The notes: a model not told the origin generated them from the letters alone. Counted from the stretch's first letter, positions 15,600 to 25,077 are shown. The stretch: 52,000 bases of DNA from Spongiibacteraceae bacterium UBA5047 (GCA_002415025.1 DIBR01000012.1:1-52000); one strand, 5' to 3'. A program made the numbers and translations.

Positions 15600-17123
15600 T
15601 TACTGAATCGGAAACTGGCAATAAAATATCGCGCCACCATCGGGGTTGGCGCGATAGCCAATACTGCCTCCGTGGGCCTGAACGATCGACTGGCAGATGG
15701 ACAGGCCCACGCCCATTCCGCCTTCCTTGGTGGTCACAAAGGGACTAAACAATTGTTCTTCCATTTCCGGGCTTAACCCGCAACCGCGATCAAGCACTTC
15801 AAAACCCACAAAATCGTTTTCCTTATAGGTTCTTACCTGCACGCCGCCGAAACCTTCAGGCGCATCGCGCATCGCCTCCATGGCATTGCGAATCAGGTTC
15901 AGGGCAATTTGCTGCACTTGTACATCGTCAGCCCGGGTCGCGGGCAAATCCGGCATCGGATCAAAACTGATATCCACTCCGTTTATGCGCGAGTCAACTT
16001 CTGCCAGCATCACCACTTCCTGCATCACGGTATTGATGTCCAGAGGAACCCGCCCCTCTGCCGTTGGCTTGCGTATGTAGCTGCGCAGGCGTTGAATCAC
16101 ATCGGATGCCCGCTGTGCCTGAATAACAATTTTCTCCAGTACTTCGGCGAGTTTCTTGCGGTCGATTTCGCTATTGTCCAGAAAACGCTGGGCTACCCGC
16201 GCGTAATTGCTCACCGCCGTGAGCGGTTGATTGACTTCGTGGGCAATACCCGCAGCCATTTCACCGCCGGTGCTTAAGCGCTCCATATGCGCCAGATGCT
16301 GACGTTGATTATGCAATTCGTCCTGTGCTGCGCTCAGTGCTCGCTGACTGGCTAACCATTCGCTAATGTCGCGCAATACCAGCACCATGCCGCCGTCTTC
16401 CAGCGGCGAGCCGTACATAGCTACCGTAGCGCCGACTTTGCCCGGCAGTGAACGCACATCGAGTTGCTCCACTGCAATAGCGCGACGCTCGGCCAACGCG
16501 CTGGAAACCCGTTCACGACTTTCAGTGAATTCCAGCAGCTCCGATAGCGGCTTGCCAATACACTGGCTCAACGGACGACCCAGCAAGCGCTCCGCTTGCG
16601 GGTTCAGGCTGCTGACTCGCTGTTTATCGTCAAGCCCGATAATACTTTCAGTGACGGCATTCAGTATCTGCCGGTTTTCGTCTTCCAGCTCGGCGTTACG
16701 GCGGGCCAGCTCCATCTCCAGACGGTGTATGCGCAGTTGGGTGTTCACCCGTGCGCGCACTTCCTCCCCCTGAAAAGGCTTGGAAACAAAATCAATAGCC
16801 CCCAGCTCAAAGCCCTGAACCTTGGCGTCGGTATCCGTCAGCGCTGACAGGAATATGACGGGAATGCTTGCGGTGGCCGGATCAGCCTTGAGGCGTTTGC
16901 AGACCTCAAAGCCGTCGATACCCGGCATCATGATATCGAGCAAAATCAGTGACGGAATCGTCTTGGCCGCTATCGACAGCGCCTGCTCTCCATCGCGCGC
17001 AGCAAGCAGGGTATAGCCCGAATTCTCAAGGGTTTTGTAGAGCACCTGCAAATTGGTCGGATTATCGTCGACCAGTAATACCTGCTCTTGTGAGGTATTT
17101 GCGCGTCCATCCATCGGTTTCAA
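15600..17123 (-). CDS. Response-regulator/PAS histidine kinase (REC-PAS-HisKA-HATPase)
   Basis: A 507-residue soluble signalling protein. An N-terminal receiver domain (about residues 14-130) has phosphoacceptor D63 in LLDIMMPGID. A PAS domain spans about 155-260 (ESIIGLDDKQRVSSLNPQAERLLG), followed by a short coiled coil. The HisKA helix has H295 in GIAHEVNQPLTAV, the HExNQPL form of FixL/DctB-like kinases. The HATPase domain shows NLIRNAMEAM, DRGCGLSP and GMGVGLSIC. The start is a TTG whose bases overlap the TGA stop of the hybrid kinase (TTGA), with AGGA six bases upstream; an ATG three codons later is the alternative. The arrangement implies phosphotransfer from the hybrid kinase to this receiver, then possibly on to the FixJ-type regulator (inference). 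Confidence 0.9.
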   Translation of the reverse strand: MKPMDGRANTSQEQVLLVDDNPTNLQVLYKTLENSGYTLLAARDGEQALSIAAKTIPSLILLDIMMPGIDGFEVCKRLKADPATASIPVIFLSALTDTDAKVQGFELGAIDFVSKPFQGEEVRARVNTQLRIHRLEMELARRNAELEDENRQILNAVTESIIGLDDKQRVSSLNPQAERLLGRPLSQCIGKPLSELLEFTESRERVSSALAERRAIAVEQLDVRSLPGKVGATVAMYGSPLEDGGMVLVLRDISEWLASQRALSAAQDELHNQRQHLAHMERLSTGGEMAAGIAHEVNQPLTAVSNYARVAQRFLDNSEIDRKKLAEVLEKIVIQAQRASDVIQRLRSYIRKPTAEGRVPLDINTVMQEVVMLAEVDSRINGVDISFDPMPDLPATRADDVQVQQIALNLIRNAMEAMRDAPEGFGGVQVRTYKENDFVGFEVLDRGCGLSPEMEEQLFSPFVTTKEGGMGVGLSICQSIVQAHGGSIGYRANPDGGAIFYCQFPIQ

Positions 17124-20100
17124 TCTCGTTCCTGGCTATTCAGAAGGTTCTTCAAGCCCTGAAAATCGAAGTTCTGCAACATGGACCGTGCATGGCGGAC
17201 AAAACCTGCGTACTCACCATCTTCCCGGGTTTCACAGAACTCATTCATTGCAGCAATATCGCCCAGAGCAAGCAGTTCCAGCAACGCGTCCGTGTCTTCC
17301 TTCGGTAGCGGCTTGCCCTCAAAGGCAGCGGTTCCACTGCCATCTGATTCCGCAAGGCCGTCGGGCTCTACATCCATTTCTACCGTCACCGATTTTTTGC
17401 TGTGCTCGGCGATAACACTGACCAGCTCGTCCATTTGCACCGGTTTCGACAGGTAGGCATCGCAACCCACGTCAAAGGCCTTCGATTCTGTATCAGGGCC
17501 GGCACTCGCGGTCACCATAATGACAATGGTATCGCTGAAATCCGGATTGGCCTTTATTCTCCGGGTGCATTCGAGTCCGTCCATCTCCGGCATGCGGTAG
17601 TCCATCAACACCAGATCAACCGGGTGCTGCTCAAGCAAGGTTAATACGTCGGTGCCGTCAGCGGCAGTCAGCACCGTGTCGGCAACTTCGTCAAGCATCC
17701 CTTCCAACACCCTGCGGTTGTCGTCATTGTCGTCTGCGACAATGACGGTAAGCCCACTGACCTTGCGGCGGCTTGGCGCAATTTCCGGCGCGGCCGCCGG
17801 AAGGCCGCGACGCTCATGCTCTGACTCAATGCCTTCAGGCAGTGGAATGTCAAAACTGAACACTGTTCCCTTGCCGACTTCGCTGGACGCTGACAACTCG
17901 CCACCCATCGCCTCGCACAAGCGTCGGCAAATGGATAAGCCCAAACCCGTTCCCTTGCCGTCGTGTTCATTCACACGGCGAAAAGGTTCAAAAATACCTT
18001 TGATTTTGTCTGCCGGAATACCCGCACCGGTATCAATCACACTAAACAAAAGTGTTCTGTTGTCGCGATCATAATCCACGTCCAGCGTAACCTTGCCGGC
18101 GTCGGTAAACTTCACCGCATTGCCCAGCAAGTTCACCAGAATCTGGCGTAACTTGACCTCGTCGGTACGTACCAGTTCGGGCACTTTCGCTGCAATCTTG
18201 TGTTCGTAGCCTAGCCCTTTGGCGTCCGCGCGCTGACGCAAAATATCTCCAACACTGGTAAGGATGTTTCGCAAATTAGCGGTATGCAGCGACACATTAA
18301 CGGTGCCGCTTTCCACCTTCGCCAAATCGAGCACATCGTTAATCAGGTTTAGCAGATGCTGGCCACAGTTCTCTATGGCGTCGAGATAGCCCTGGCTTTC
18401 CTTGGGGAGTTTCTTTTGTCGCTGCAGGAGCTGCACATAACCCAGCACACCATTCAGCGGCGTGCGCAGCTCATGGCTGGCGCTGGATAGAAACTGGCTT
18501 TTGGCGTGGTTAGCGTCTTCCGCCGTGATACGGGCGGCCACCAACTCCGCTTCCATGCGCTTACGCTCGGTGATATCACTCATAATGCCCATGGCTCGCA
18601 CGGGCGTGCCCTCACTGTCAGCTTCAACAATGTCACCGCGGGTCAGAATCCAGCGATAAACCCCGGCATTGTCACGCACCCGAAATTCAAAGCTGATACC
18701 TTCGTCTTGCACATTGACACTGTTGAGAGCACTGCGCATTTCGGCAAAATCACCGCTGTGAAACATACTGCCGAAACGCTGCATGGGAACACCATCGACC
18801 GGCTGGGTGTAACCCAGGGTTTTGTAAAAGCCCTCTCCGATCACAATTACGTCACTGGTCATATCCAGGTCCCAGAGATGGCTTTGCGACGCATCCAGCG
18901 CCAGCTGAAACCGGCGCTCGCTAAGTTTCAGGGCGTATTCAGTCTGGCTCCGCGTCTCCACCATGTGATTCGCGTGTCGCGCCAGATCTTCAAATTCGGC
19001 GAAGGGCAGCTCATCAACATTGATCTGGGTAGAACGTTCACTGGCGAGGGCAAAAAACTCCTGAAAGCGATGAAAACCCTGGGCATTAAGGCGCGCCAGT
19101 CGACGCGCAACCAGCGTCGCAATCAGCATGAGTGCCAAGGCAACCGACGAAATAAAGAGGGTATGGCGCAACACCCTTGCCTCAAGCGCGCGGCGATCGG
19201 CTTCCATCAATGCATAGTATTCGTCGAGGAAAAACCCCGCGCCCACCAGCCAATCCCATTCAGACTGATAGGTCACATAGGTCACCGCCGGGGACACGCC
19301 CTGACCGGATTCTCTCTGCCAACCGAGTTCCACCAGCGTGCCTTTGGGGCTACCCTCCTTTTGCAGCTCCTTTGCCACCTCCGCGATACCGGGCTGCAGT
19401 TTACCCACCATGGCCAGATTGTAGGGGTTTACCAGTTGCTTGCCCTTGCTGTCGGTAACGATCAGCACCGAGCTATCGGTATCGAAGGGCACCGCGGAAA
19501 GACGCTCTATGACTTCCTGCTGAATGCGTTCAATTTCATCGCGCAAATAAACACTGGCGCCGATATAGAGATTCAGGGGCTGGTAGTAGTAAACAAAACT
19601 GATATTGCGCTGGGCTGAATCACCGCCCGAGGTATCGGTAAACCGGAATTCAAGAAAATTCTGATTCTTTTCACGGGTGGCGTTGCGCACCTGCCGGGCA
19701 AACGACTTGAGAATGGCAGTCTGGCGCAAACGTTCGCGCGAATCCGGATGAAGCGGTGCCAACACCGTCTCCCCATCACCATTCAGGGCAAAATAGAAAC
19801 CCTTTTGTTGATGAAAACGCAGAGGCGCTATCGCATTGCGCACGCGGGCCTGAATTTGCTGCTGATTTTCGGTAGCAGCCGCTTCCTTGTGAATGTTGCC
19901 AACCAGTGCCAGTGCGACAGAAACCTCCTGCCGCAATTCCTGATACAGCCGCCGGTTGAGCTGGGAGCTTTTGTAGTCGATGTAGTCAACCGCTTTGCCT
20001 ACTTCACGCTTTAGCAATTCTGTGCGCGACTCGACAAAGGTTTTTCGAAGATTGTTGGACTGCTCGGTGAAACTGTCGTATTCCGTGGCAATCCAGATGG

Positions 20101-20182
20101 CACCGTTAATTGCCACCGGCACCGCTGCCAGGGCAATCATACTGACCAGATAAATCTGGATCAGGCTTCGCTTTTTTCGCAT
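17120..20182 (-). CDS. Membrane hybrid histidine kinase (Cache-PAS-HisKA-HATPase-REC)
   Basis: A 1,020-residue sensor kinase. Transmembrane helices at about residues 8-32 and 340-359 flank a periplasmic Cache-type sensor (about 50-330, with QQKGFYFALNGDGETVLAPLHPDSRE), so it senses an external small molecule. A PAS domain (about 425-540, ending GIMSDITERKRME) leads to HisKA with H570 in SASHELRTPLNG. The HATPase domain has LLGNAVKFTD and KGTGLGLSICRR, and the receiver has D861 in LVLMDYRMPEMDG. The last ~110 residues are helical without an evident HPt His. The frame is open to 20305, but the ATG at 20182 has GGGAGCG upstream and begins just before the first helix. It is coupled by a 4-base overlap to the REC-PAS kinase. 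Confidence 0.92.
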   Translation of the reverse strand: MRKKRSLIQIYLVSMIALAAVPVAINGAIWIATEYDSFTEQSNNLRKTFVESRTELLKREVGKAVDYIDYKSSQLNRRLYQELRQEVSVALALVGNIHKEAAATENQQQIQARVRNAIAPLRFHQQKGFYFALNGDGETVLAPLHPDSRERLRQTAILKSFARQVRNATREKNQNFLEFRFTDTSGGDSAQRNISFVYYYQPLNLYIGASVYLRDEIERIQQEVIERLSAVPFDTDSSVLIVTDSKGKQLVNPYNLAMVGKLQPGIAEVAKELQKEGSPKGTLVELGWQRESGQGVSPAVTYVTYQSEWDWLVGAGFFLDEYYALMEADRRALEARVLRHTLFISSVALALMLIATLVARRLARLNAQGFHRFQEFFALASERSTQINVDELPFAEFEDLARHANHMVETRSQTEYALKLSERRFQLALDASQSHLWDLDMTSDVIVIGEGFYKTLGYTQPVDGVPMQRFGSMFHSGDFAEMRSALNSVNVQDEGISFEFRVRDNAGVYRWILTRGDIVEADSEGTPVRAMGIMSDITERKRMEAELVAARITAEDANHAKSQFLSSASHELRTPLNGVLGYVQLLQRQKKLPKESQGYLDAIENCGQHLLNLINDVLDLAKVESGTVNVSLHTANLRNILTSVGDILRQRADAKGLGYEHKIAAKVPELVRTDEVKLRQILVNLLGNAVKFTDAGKVTLDVDYDRDNRTLLFSVIDTGAGIPADKIKGIFEPFRRVNEHDGKGTGLGLSICRRLCEAMGGELSASSEVGKGTVFSFDIPLPEGIESEHERRGLPAAAPEIAPSRRKVSGLTVIVADDNDDNRRVLEGMLDEVADTVLTAADGTDVLTLLEQHPVDLVLMDYRMPEMDGLECTRRIKANPDFSDTIVIMVTASAGPDTESKAFDVGCDAYLSKPVQMDELVSVIAEHSKKSVTVEMDVEPDGLAESDGSGTAAFEGKPLPKEDTDALLELLALGDIAAMNEFCETREDGEYAGFVRHARSMLQNFDFQGLKNLLNSQERD

Positions 20183-20382
20183 ATCGCTCCCGCCCGGTTC
20201 GGCGATTTCGCTAATAAACCATGCTACAACTGCCCCGCTGAGATCACCAGCCATTTCAGTTCTGCCGCCCCTGATGCAACTCTTTGCTTTACCAATGTTT
20301 TCCAAGCGCTACAATGAGGGTTATGCTGGGCCAATTGCATGGCGCTGCAGTTCATAAAAAGTCCAAGAATACGGGGTAAGGT

Positions 20383-20997
20383 ATGGCGACACCGGAACCG
20401 ACGGTTTTTATTGTCGAAGATGACGAGGCTGTACGCGATTCACTGCGTTTGATGCTCGAATCCCTGGGCCACATCGTGGCGTCTTATGGACGCGCCGATG
20501 AGTTTCTGGAAGCCTACGACCCGGAACTGCCGGGCTGTCTGGTGCTGGATATCCGTATGCCGGGCATGAACGGCATGGAGTTGCAGCGCAAACTCAATGC
20601 CATGACATCCATCCTTCCCATCATTTTTGTCACCGGCCATGGCGATGTACCCATGGCGGTAGAAGCCATGCAGCAGGGCGCTGTTGATTTTGTGCAAAAA
20701 CCCTATCGTGAGCAGGAGCTACTCGACAAGATCCAGAGTGCGGTAGCCCAGGACGCCGAAAACCGTCAGGAGCTGCAGGAAGTCCAGCTTATTGCCGGAC
20801 GTTACGATGATCTAACCCCCAGAGAACGGGAAGTCATGGAAATGATGGTTGACGGCAAAGCCAACAAGGTTATTGCCATCGATCTGGATATCAGCCAGCG
20901 TACGGTCGAAATCCACCGCGCACGGGTGATGGAAAAGATGAGTGCGCGCTCATTGGCGCAGTTGGTACGTATGTCCATGGCCATGAAGAAGGGATGA
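20383..20997 (+). CDS. FixJ-family response regulator (REC-LuxR HTH)
   Basis: A 204-residue cytosolic transcription regulator. The receiver domain (about residues 7-120) has acidic VEDDEAV and phosphoacceptor D56 in LVLDIRMPGMNG, with the switch Thr in FVTGHGD and Lys in VQKPYREQEL. The LuxR/GerE helix-turn-helix (about 142-200) has LTPREREVMEMMVDGKANK and ISQRTVEIHRARVMEKM. FixJ-type regulators are phosphorylated by FixL-like kinases with HExNQPL H-boxes, which is exactly the type of the divergent REC-PAS kinase. The shared 200-bp spacer (20183-20382) is the obvious regulatory region. The ATG is preceded by GGGGTAAGG. Confidence 0.93.
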   Translation: MATPEPTVFIVEDDEAVRDSLRLMLESLGHIVASYGRADEFLEAYDPELPGCLVLDIRMPGMNGMELQRKLNAMTSILPIIFVTGHGDVPMAVEAMQQGAVDFVQKPYREQELLDKIQSAVAQDAENRQELQEVQLIAGRYDDLTPREREVMEMMVDGKANKVIAIDLDISQRTVEIHRARVMEKMSARSLAQLVRMSMAMKKG

Positions 20998-21009
20998 GAT
21001 CGGGTAGAC

Positions 21010-21039
21010 GCCAGCTACGCTGCGCTTAAGCTGGCCTAC
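21010..21039 (-). repeat. REP-like hairpin, family B copy 1
   Basis: On the minus strand this reads GTAGGCCAGCTTAAGCGCAGCG then TAGCTGGC. It has a 5' GTAG tetranucleotide, stem CCAGCT/AGCTGG and loop TAAGCGCAGCGT. It lies between the FixJ-type gene and yqcC. Confidence 0.7.
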
Positions 21040-21090
21040 GCGAAACACCCGGTCCCCCAATGAAGGCAGCGCTTTCTGTACCAGAAATCG

Positions 21091-21405
21091 CTAGGCCTCA
21101 CTAATTAACTTATCCAAGCTTGCAATTACGGCGAATAAATCCCGATTCACGCTATCAAAGGCCTCCTGCGCAACCGGGAGCACCGCACAATTTGCCGGCA
21201 TGGGCGCTCCAGCTTCCAACAAAACCCGCATTCTGGGAATGAATATAAATTGCAGCCAGCCCTGCAGGGGCATGGTATCAACTGCAAAGGGTTCGGTGCT
21301 GGCCAGAGCCTCTGCGCCGGGCGACTCGGCAGCCCACAAACCGCTGTTTCGCAACGACGCTTCAAGGTCAATGAGCAGAGACTCGATCTGGTGGTGGCTC
21401 GCCAT
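21091..21405 (-). CDS. yqcC: YqcC family protein (DUF446)
   Basis: A 104-residue soluble helical protein. The conserved DUF446 core is visible: an N-terminal helix (IESLLIDLEASLRNSGLW), then PFAVDTMPLQGWLQFIFIPRMRVLLE and a final helix ending LDKLISEA. Family function is unknown; it is largely confined to Gammaproteobacteria, which helps place the organism. A GAGG lies about 7 bases before the ATG at 21403-21405; the upstream five codons in frame are less likely to be translated. Repeats flank it on both sides. Confidence 0.88.
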   Translation of the reverse strand: MASHHQIESLLIDLEASLRNSGLWAAESPGAEALASTEPFAVDTMPLQGWLQFIFIPRMRVLLEAGAPMPANCAVLPVAQEAFDSVNRDLFAVIASLDKLISEA

Positions 21406-21427
21406 TGGATTACCTCGCAATCGTTTG

Positions 21428-21452
21428 TTCGCCTGCAGGGCAGGCTCCTACA
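21428..21452 (-). repeat. REP-like hairpin, family A copy 1
   Basis: On the minus strand it opens TGTAGGAGCCTGCCCTGCAG and ends GCGAA: stem GCCTGC/GCAGGC, loop CCT. Same element as at 21589-21613, in opposite orientation. Confidence 0.7.
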
Positions 21453-21458
21453 AAACGC

Positions 21459-21475
21459 GTGGGAGATTCTATGTT
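21459..21475 (+). repeat. 17-mer repeat, family C copy 1
   Basis: GTGGGAGATTCTATGTT, identical to three other copies in the window; lies 6 bp from a family A hairpin. Confidence 0.7.
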
Positions 21476-21515
21476 TGACTGCAAGTCCTGAATGCTGGTC
21501 TCCCTCACCCTAGAG

Positions 21516-21536
21516 CCCTCTCCCAAGAGGAGAGGG
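21516..21536. repeat. Perfect 8-bp inverted repeat CCCTCTCC/GGAGAGGG
   Basis: Stem CCCTCTCC, loop CAAGA, stem GGAGAGGG, followed by a degenerate second unit (CCCCTCGCCC..GGAGAGGAGGG, about 21561-21585). Such Pyr/Pur hairpins recur between genes in many Proteobacteria. It could also be a bidirectional terminator, but no T-run follows. Confidence 0.5.
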
Positions 21537-21588
21537 AATCCTCCATCCCGATTAAGAGCGCCCCCTCGCCCTTTTGGAGAGGAGGGTT

Positions 21589-21613
21589 TGTGGGAGCCTG
21601 CCCTGCAGGCGAA
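21589..21613 (+). repeat. REP-like hairpin, family A copy 2
   Basis: Begins TGTGGGAGCCTGCCCTGCAG and ends GCGAA; stem GCCTGC/GCAGGC. Ends 4 bp from the dinG stop. Forms an inverted pair with copy 1. Confidence 0.7.
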
Positions 21614-21616
21614 TAC

Positions 21617-23743
21617 TCATTCAAACACCCGCCGAAAAGGCGGCAGCGAATCAAGCATTTTCTGACCATAACGCTTGGTCAGCACTCGTCGGTCGAGCAA
21701 GGTAATTCGGCCACTGTCCGACTCCTTGCGCAGCAGACGACCGCTGGCCTGCACCAGTTTCAGGGCAGCATCAGGCACTGAAATTTCCATAAAGGCATTG
21801 CCCTTGTTCTTTTCAATCCACTCCGCTAATGCCTGCTCAACCGGGTCGTCGGGTGGTGCGAAGGGAATTTTCGCAATGATAACGTGCCGGCAGTAGTCGC
21901 CGGGCAGGTCAACGCCCTCGGCAAAACTCGCCAGACCAAACAGGGTGCTGCGTTCTCCTGCGTCGATTTTCTCACGATGAAGACGCAGCATTTCGTGCTT
22001 GGATGAATCGCCCTGTTTGGTAATCTGCGTTTGCAGATCACTATCCAGCCCCTCGAACACGGCCAGCATTTGCCGCCACGATGAAAACAACACCAGATTG
22101 CCCCGCTCTACCGCAAGCAGCTCCGGCATCATCAAAATCAGGGCCTCGGTATGCGCCTGGGCGTTGCCGGCATCGCACTCCATCGCCGGTATCACCAGAT
22201 CAGCGTTGTCGTGGTAGTGAAAGGGGCTGGGAACGATGGTGCAGTCACTGATCTCGGCAAGGCCGGCGCGCATGGTCATACGGCCAAAATCCCCCAGGGC
22301 CGTGAGCGTAGCCGAGGTCAACACGGCGGCGTAGCAGCGCTTCCAAAGCGTATCGGCCAGGGTGTTGGCGGCCAGTATCGGGCTGCAGCTGATTTCCATG
22401 TCCAGCAGACCGCCGGCGCCTTCCACCATCCTTATCCAGCGCGCCATCGGCGGCTTTTCATCACTTGCATCTCGCTGGTAGTCACGCCACAAACCGGCCT
22501 GACCTTCAATGCGTCGCAATACGGTGGCAATAGCCGCCAGCCATGCTTCCAGCACTTCACGGTCGATATCGCCCTGGCGCTTGTCCAGTGCCTCTTCCAG
22601 TGCTTTTTGCACATCGTCAGCCTCGGCCAGCACCGCGTAGCAAGCCTGCATTAATTGCGCCGACTGCTTACGCATTGGCTCAGGCACAATACCGTGTTCA
22701 AAACGCAGTACATCGCTGCCCGAGGACGTTTCCAGGCCTTCGGCAACCCAGCCCTCCAGCAAGGGTGCGGCTGCCTGCATCGCTTCAAGCAGGGTTGCCA
22801 TATGGCCGGCCAGGCTGTCGGTCGAACCGCGCAACCCGCTTTGGCTGGCCAGCTGGTCTGACATTGCCCGCACCGACCGCAGGGTCTGGTCCAGCCAGCG
22901 CTCGGACGCGTGGTATCGCAGCTGATGGCTGAAGTGATTAATTACTTTATCCGGCAAATGATGTGCTTCGTCGAAGACGTAAATGGTGTCTTCCGGCGGC
23001 GGCAGAATTGCCCCTCCTCCCAGCGCAAGGTCCGCCAGCACCAGATCGTGGTTGGCGACAATAACCTCAACGTCCAGCAGATTTTCACGGGCACTAAAAA
23101 AAGCGCATTCGCGAATAAAACTGCAGCGCCTGCCGGTACACTGGGCGGGTTCGGTGGTCAGTCGCTGCCAGTTATCGTCGTCAATGGCATCGGGCCATTG
23201 ATCGCGGTCACCGTCCCACTGGCTCTTAGCTAGTGCATCGGCCATGGACTGAAAGAGGTGCAACACTTGCGCCTCAGGCTGCGCCGCCACTTCGTCGGGA
23301 TAGAGCAACTGATTTTGTGCGCCACCCCCCGAGAGTTGCTGATCCAGCCGCGCATGGCAGAGATAGCGCTGACGCCCTTTGGCCAGCGCGAAATCAAAAT
23401 CCAGACCGGAATGCTTGATGATGTCGGGAATATCACGCAGCAAAATCTGTTCTTGCAGGGCAACGGTGGCGGTGGCAATCACCAGCGTTTTACCGCGGGC
23501 GCGAGCAATGGGCAGGGCGGCAATAATATAGGCGAGAGTTTTACCGGTACCCGTACCCGCTTCAACAACGGCCAAAGGCTTGCCGCCTTTCCGGTGGCCG
23601 GCGTCATCATGGGTTATTGCTGAAAGGCTGCGCGCAATGTGGGCAATCATCAAGCGTTGGCCGTAGCGCGGCTTAAGCTCTTTGGACGACAGAAAGCGCG
23701 AATAGGCTGCCTGGATTTCCGCTTTCAGACTCGCATCAACCAC
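21617..23743 (-). CDS. dinG: ATP-dependent DNA helicase, DinG/XPD family
   Basis: A 708-residue superfamily 2 helicase that unwinds DNA 5'-3' and removes R-loops and forked structures. Walker A is AGTGTGKT (about residues 62-69) and Walker B is DEAHH (from about 258). Four cysteines, C129, C202, C207 and C213, have nearly the spacing of the E. coli DinG 4Fe-4S cluster, including CX4CX5C. Helicase C-terminal motifs include LFSSWRQML and VQASGRLLRKESDSGRI. The start is a GTG 3 bp after the acyltransferase stop, so the two genes are likely co-transcribed. YoaA is the close alternative name; the cysteine spacing and length do not separate the two decisively. Confidence 0.9.
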   Translation of the reverse strand: MVDASLKAEIQAAYSRFLSSKELKPRYGQRLMIAHIARSLSAITHDDAGHRKGGKPLAVVEAGTGTGKTLAYIIAALPIARARGKTLVIATATVALQEQILLRDIPDIIKHSGLDFDFALAKGRQRYLCHARLDQQLSGGGAQNQLLYPDEVAAQPEAQVLHLFQSMADALAKSQWDGDRDQWPDAIDDDNWQRLTTEPAQCTGRRCSFIRECAFFSARENLLDVEVIVANHDLVLADLALGGGAILPPPEDTIYVFDEAHHLPDKVINHFSHQLRYHASERWLDQTLRSVRAMSDQLASQSGLRGSTDSLAGHMATLLEAMQAAAPLLEGWVAEGLETSSGSDVLRFEHGIVPEPMRKQSAQLMQACYAVLAEADDVQKALEEALDKRQGDIDREVLEAWLAAIATVLRRIEGQAGLWRDYQRDASDEKPPMARWIRMVEGAGGLLDMEISCSPILAANTLADTLWKRCYAAVLTSATLTALGDFGRMTMRAGLAEISDCTIVPSPFHYHDNADLVIPAMECDAGNAQAHTEALILMMPELLAVERGNLVLFSSWRQMLAVFEGLDSDLQTQITKQGDSSKHEMLRLHREKIDAGERSTLFGLASFAEGVDLPGDYCRHVIIAKIPFAPPDDPVEQALAEWIEKNKGNAFMEISVPDAALKLVQASGRLLRKESDSGRITLLDRRVLTKRYGQKMLDSLPPFRRVFE

Positions 23744-23746
23744 CGT

Positions 23747-24919
23747 CTATGCAAGCTCCGCAGGTGGCAGGCGGCGCAGCTTGGCAAGCACCGCATTGGC
23801 ATAAATAGCGACCGCCTTTTTGCGGTGATCGGCAGGAATGCCCGCCATGCGCTGCTCGAAAGCAAGCCGGGAAGCCTCGCTCAAATCCCCCAGCTCGGTC
23901 AACACATCATCGGGCAAGCGGCGCCAGTCGTCATTGCCACACTGCTGCTCATAGGCCCAGATATTGCTGGGCTGCAGCCGATAGTCTTCGATAATTTGCA
24001 GGTCAACTGCGGCGGCAACATCGGCCGGCGTTGCGAAATCTGCCGTCAGGGGTTCACCAAAATGCACATGTACTTTGCCCTTCTGGCCGCGAATTCCCAA
24101 GCCAATGCTTTGCAAGTCTTCAAATTCGGCTTTCAGATACACCCCTTCACTTTCGCGCAGGCTCAACTCCCGGGCTTTGGCAGCATCGCAGGGGTCCCAC
24201 TCGTAAGAAATGGCAACCGGCACAATGCCGAGGCTCTGGATAAAGGCACCGAACTCCTCTTCGCCCTTGCGCTGGCTCATGCACAGCATTTTGATGATGG
24301 CGGGCTCAGTGGCATCAATACCGTCTTTGGCGCGACCTTCTCGCTGTGCCAGCCAGACTGTTGCGCGCTCTTCGCTTAGCGAGTGGCGTATGTAGGCCGA
24401 CAGGTTTTTGTAGGCAGCTAGCATCTGGCGCGGACCTTTCGCCGAGCGTTTGACGATAAAGCTTTTGTTCAAACGCATCAGGTCTGCTGCGAAAGGCTTT
24501 GTCAGCAGGTTATCGCCAATAGCGATACGCACGGTGTCACCACCGTTGTGATAGAGCGCATAGTTGACGAAGGCCGGGTCCAACGCGATATCGCGGTGGT
24601 TGCTGATCAGCAACCAGGCGCGGCGCAGGTCGAGATTCTCAAGACCGGACACAGTAAAACTGGTGGTCGTTGTTTCAATCATGTCATCCATATAGTGCTT
24701 GATGACATGTTGCAGCTCACGCACTGTGGCCACACCGCGCAACTGACGCTTCAGCACGGAACGCACCAGGGGTCTCACCAAACGGGGAAACCAGCGCTGC
24801 AGACGCGGCAAACGCAGTTTGGCTATGGTGTCGAGCAACTCAGCGTTTGTCAGCAGCCGCTGCAACACCTCAGCGACTTCCTGATCGTTGTAGGGGCGTA
24901 TATTGGAATAGTTGTCCAT
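23747..24919 (-). CDS. 1-acyl-sn-glycerol-3-phosphate acyltransferase-like protein
   Basis: A 390-residue protein with a PlsC-type acyltransferase domain. The catalytic H-x4-D motif is NHRDIALDP (about residue 130), followed by an acceptor-binding block around FIVKRSAKGPRQM and WLAQREGRAKDG (equivalent of the EGTR loop). A hydrophobic face precedes the motif, consistent with peripheral inner-membrane attachment. The protein is longer than typical PlsC (about 240), with extra N- and C-terminal helices. The acyl acceptor cannot be assigned. The ATG at 24917-24919 (MDNYSN) is preferred over the TTG one codon before. It is upstream of dinG by 3 bp. Confidence 0.82.
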   Translation of the reverse strand: MDNYSNIRPYNDQEVAEVLQRLLTNAELLDTIAKLRLPRLQRWFPRLVRPLVRSVLKRQLRGVATVRELQHVIKHYMDDMIETTTTSFTVSGLENLDLRRAWLLISNHRDIALDPAFVNYALYHNGGDTVRIAIGDNLLTKPFAADLMRLNKSFIVKRSAKGPRQMLAAYKNLSAYIRHSLSEERATVWLAQREGRAKDGIDATEPAIIKMLCMSQRKGEEEFGAFIQSLGIVPVAISYEWDPCDAAKARELSLRESEGVYLKAEFEDLQSIGLGIRGQKGKVHVHFGEPLTADFATPADVAAAVDLQIIEDYRLQPSNIWAYEQQCGNDDWRRLPDDVLTELGDLSEASRLAFEQRMAGIPADHRKKAVAIYANAVLAKLRRLPPAELA

Positions 24920-25077
24920 CAAAGCCAGAACCGTTTGCAGATGACGGCCCGTAGACTAGCGCCCGGGCCAAAACGACTGGCTATTCTACAGCAAAGTCTC
25001 GCCGGCAGGGCAGGCGCGGAGATTTTGTGGAAGTGAAGCCTTCCCGCGCATTGTTGGTGGTATGCGTCACCGATACC

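Noticed and set aside
18506..19618. A 370-codon open frame on the plus strand opposite the hybrid kinase
   Set aside because: The minus strand here encodes clear Cache, PAS and HisKA domains; the plus frame is a shadow of its codon bias and shows no domain.
23639..24379. A 246-codon plus-strand frame spanning the dinG/acyltransferase junction
   Set aside because: It is antisense to two genes with clear motifs and lacks a start signal.
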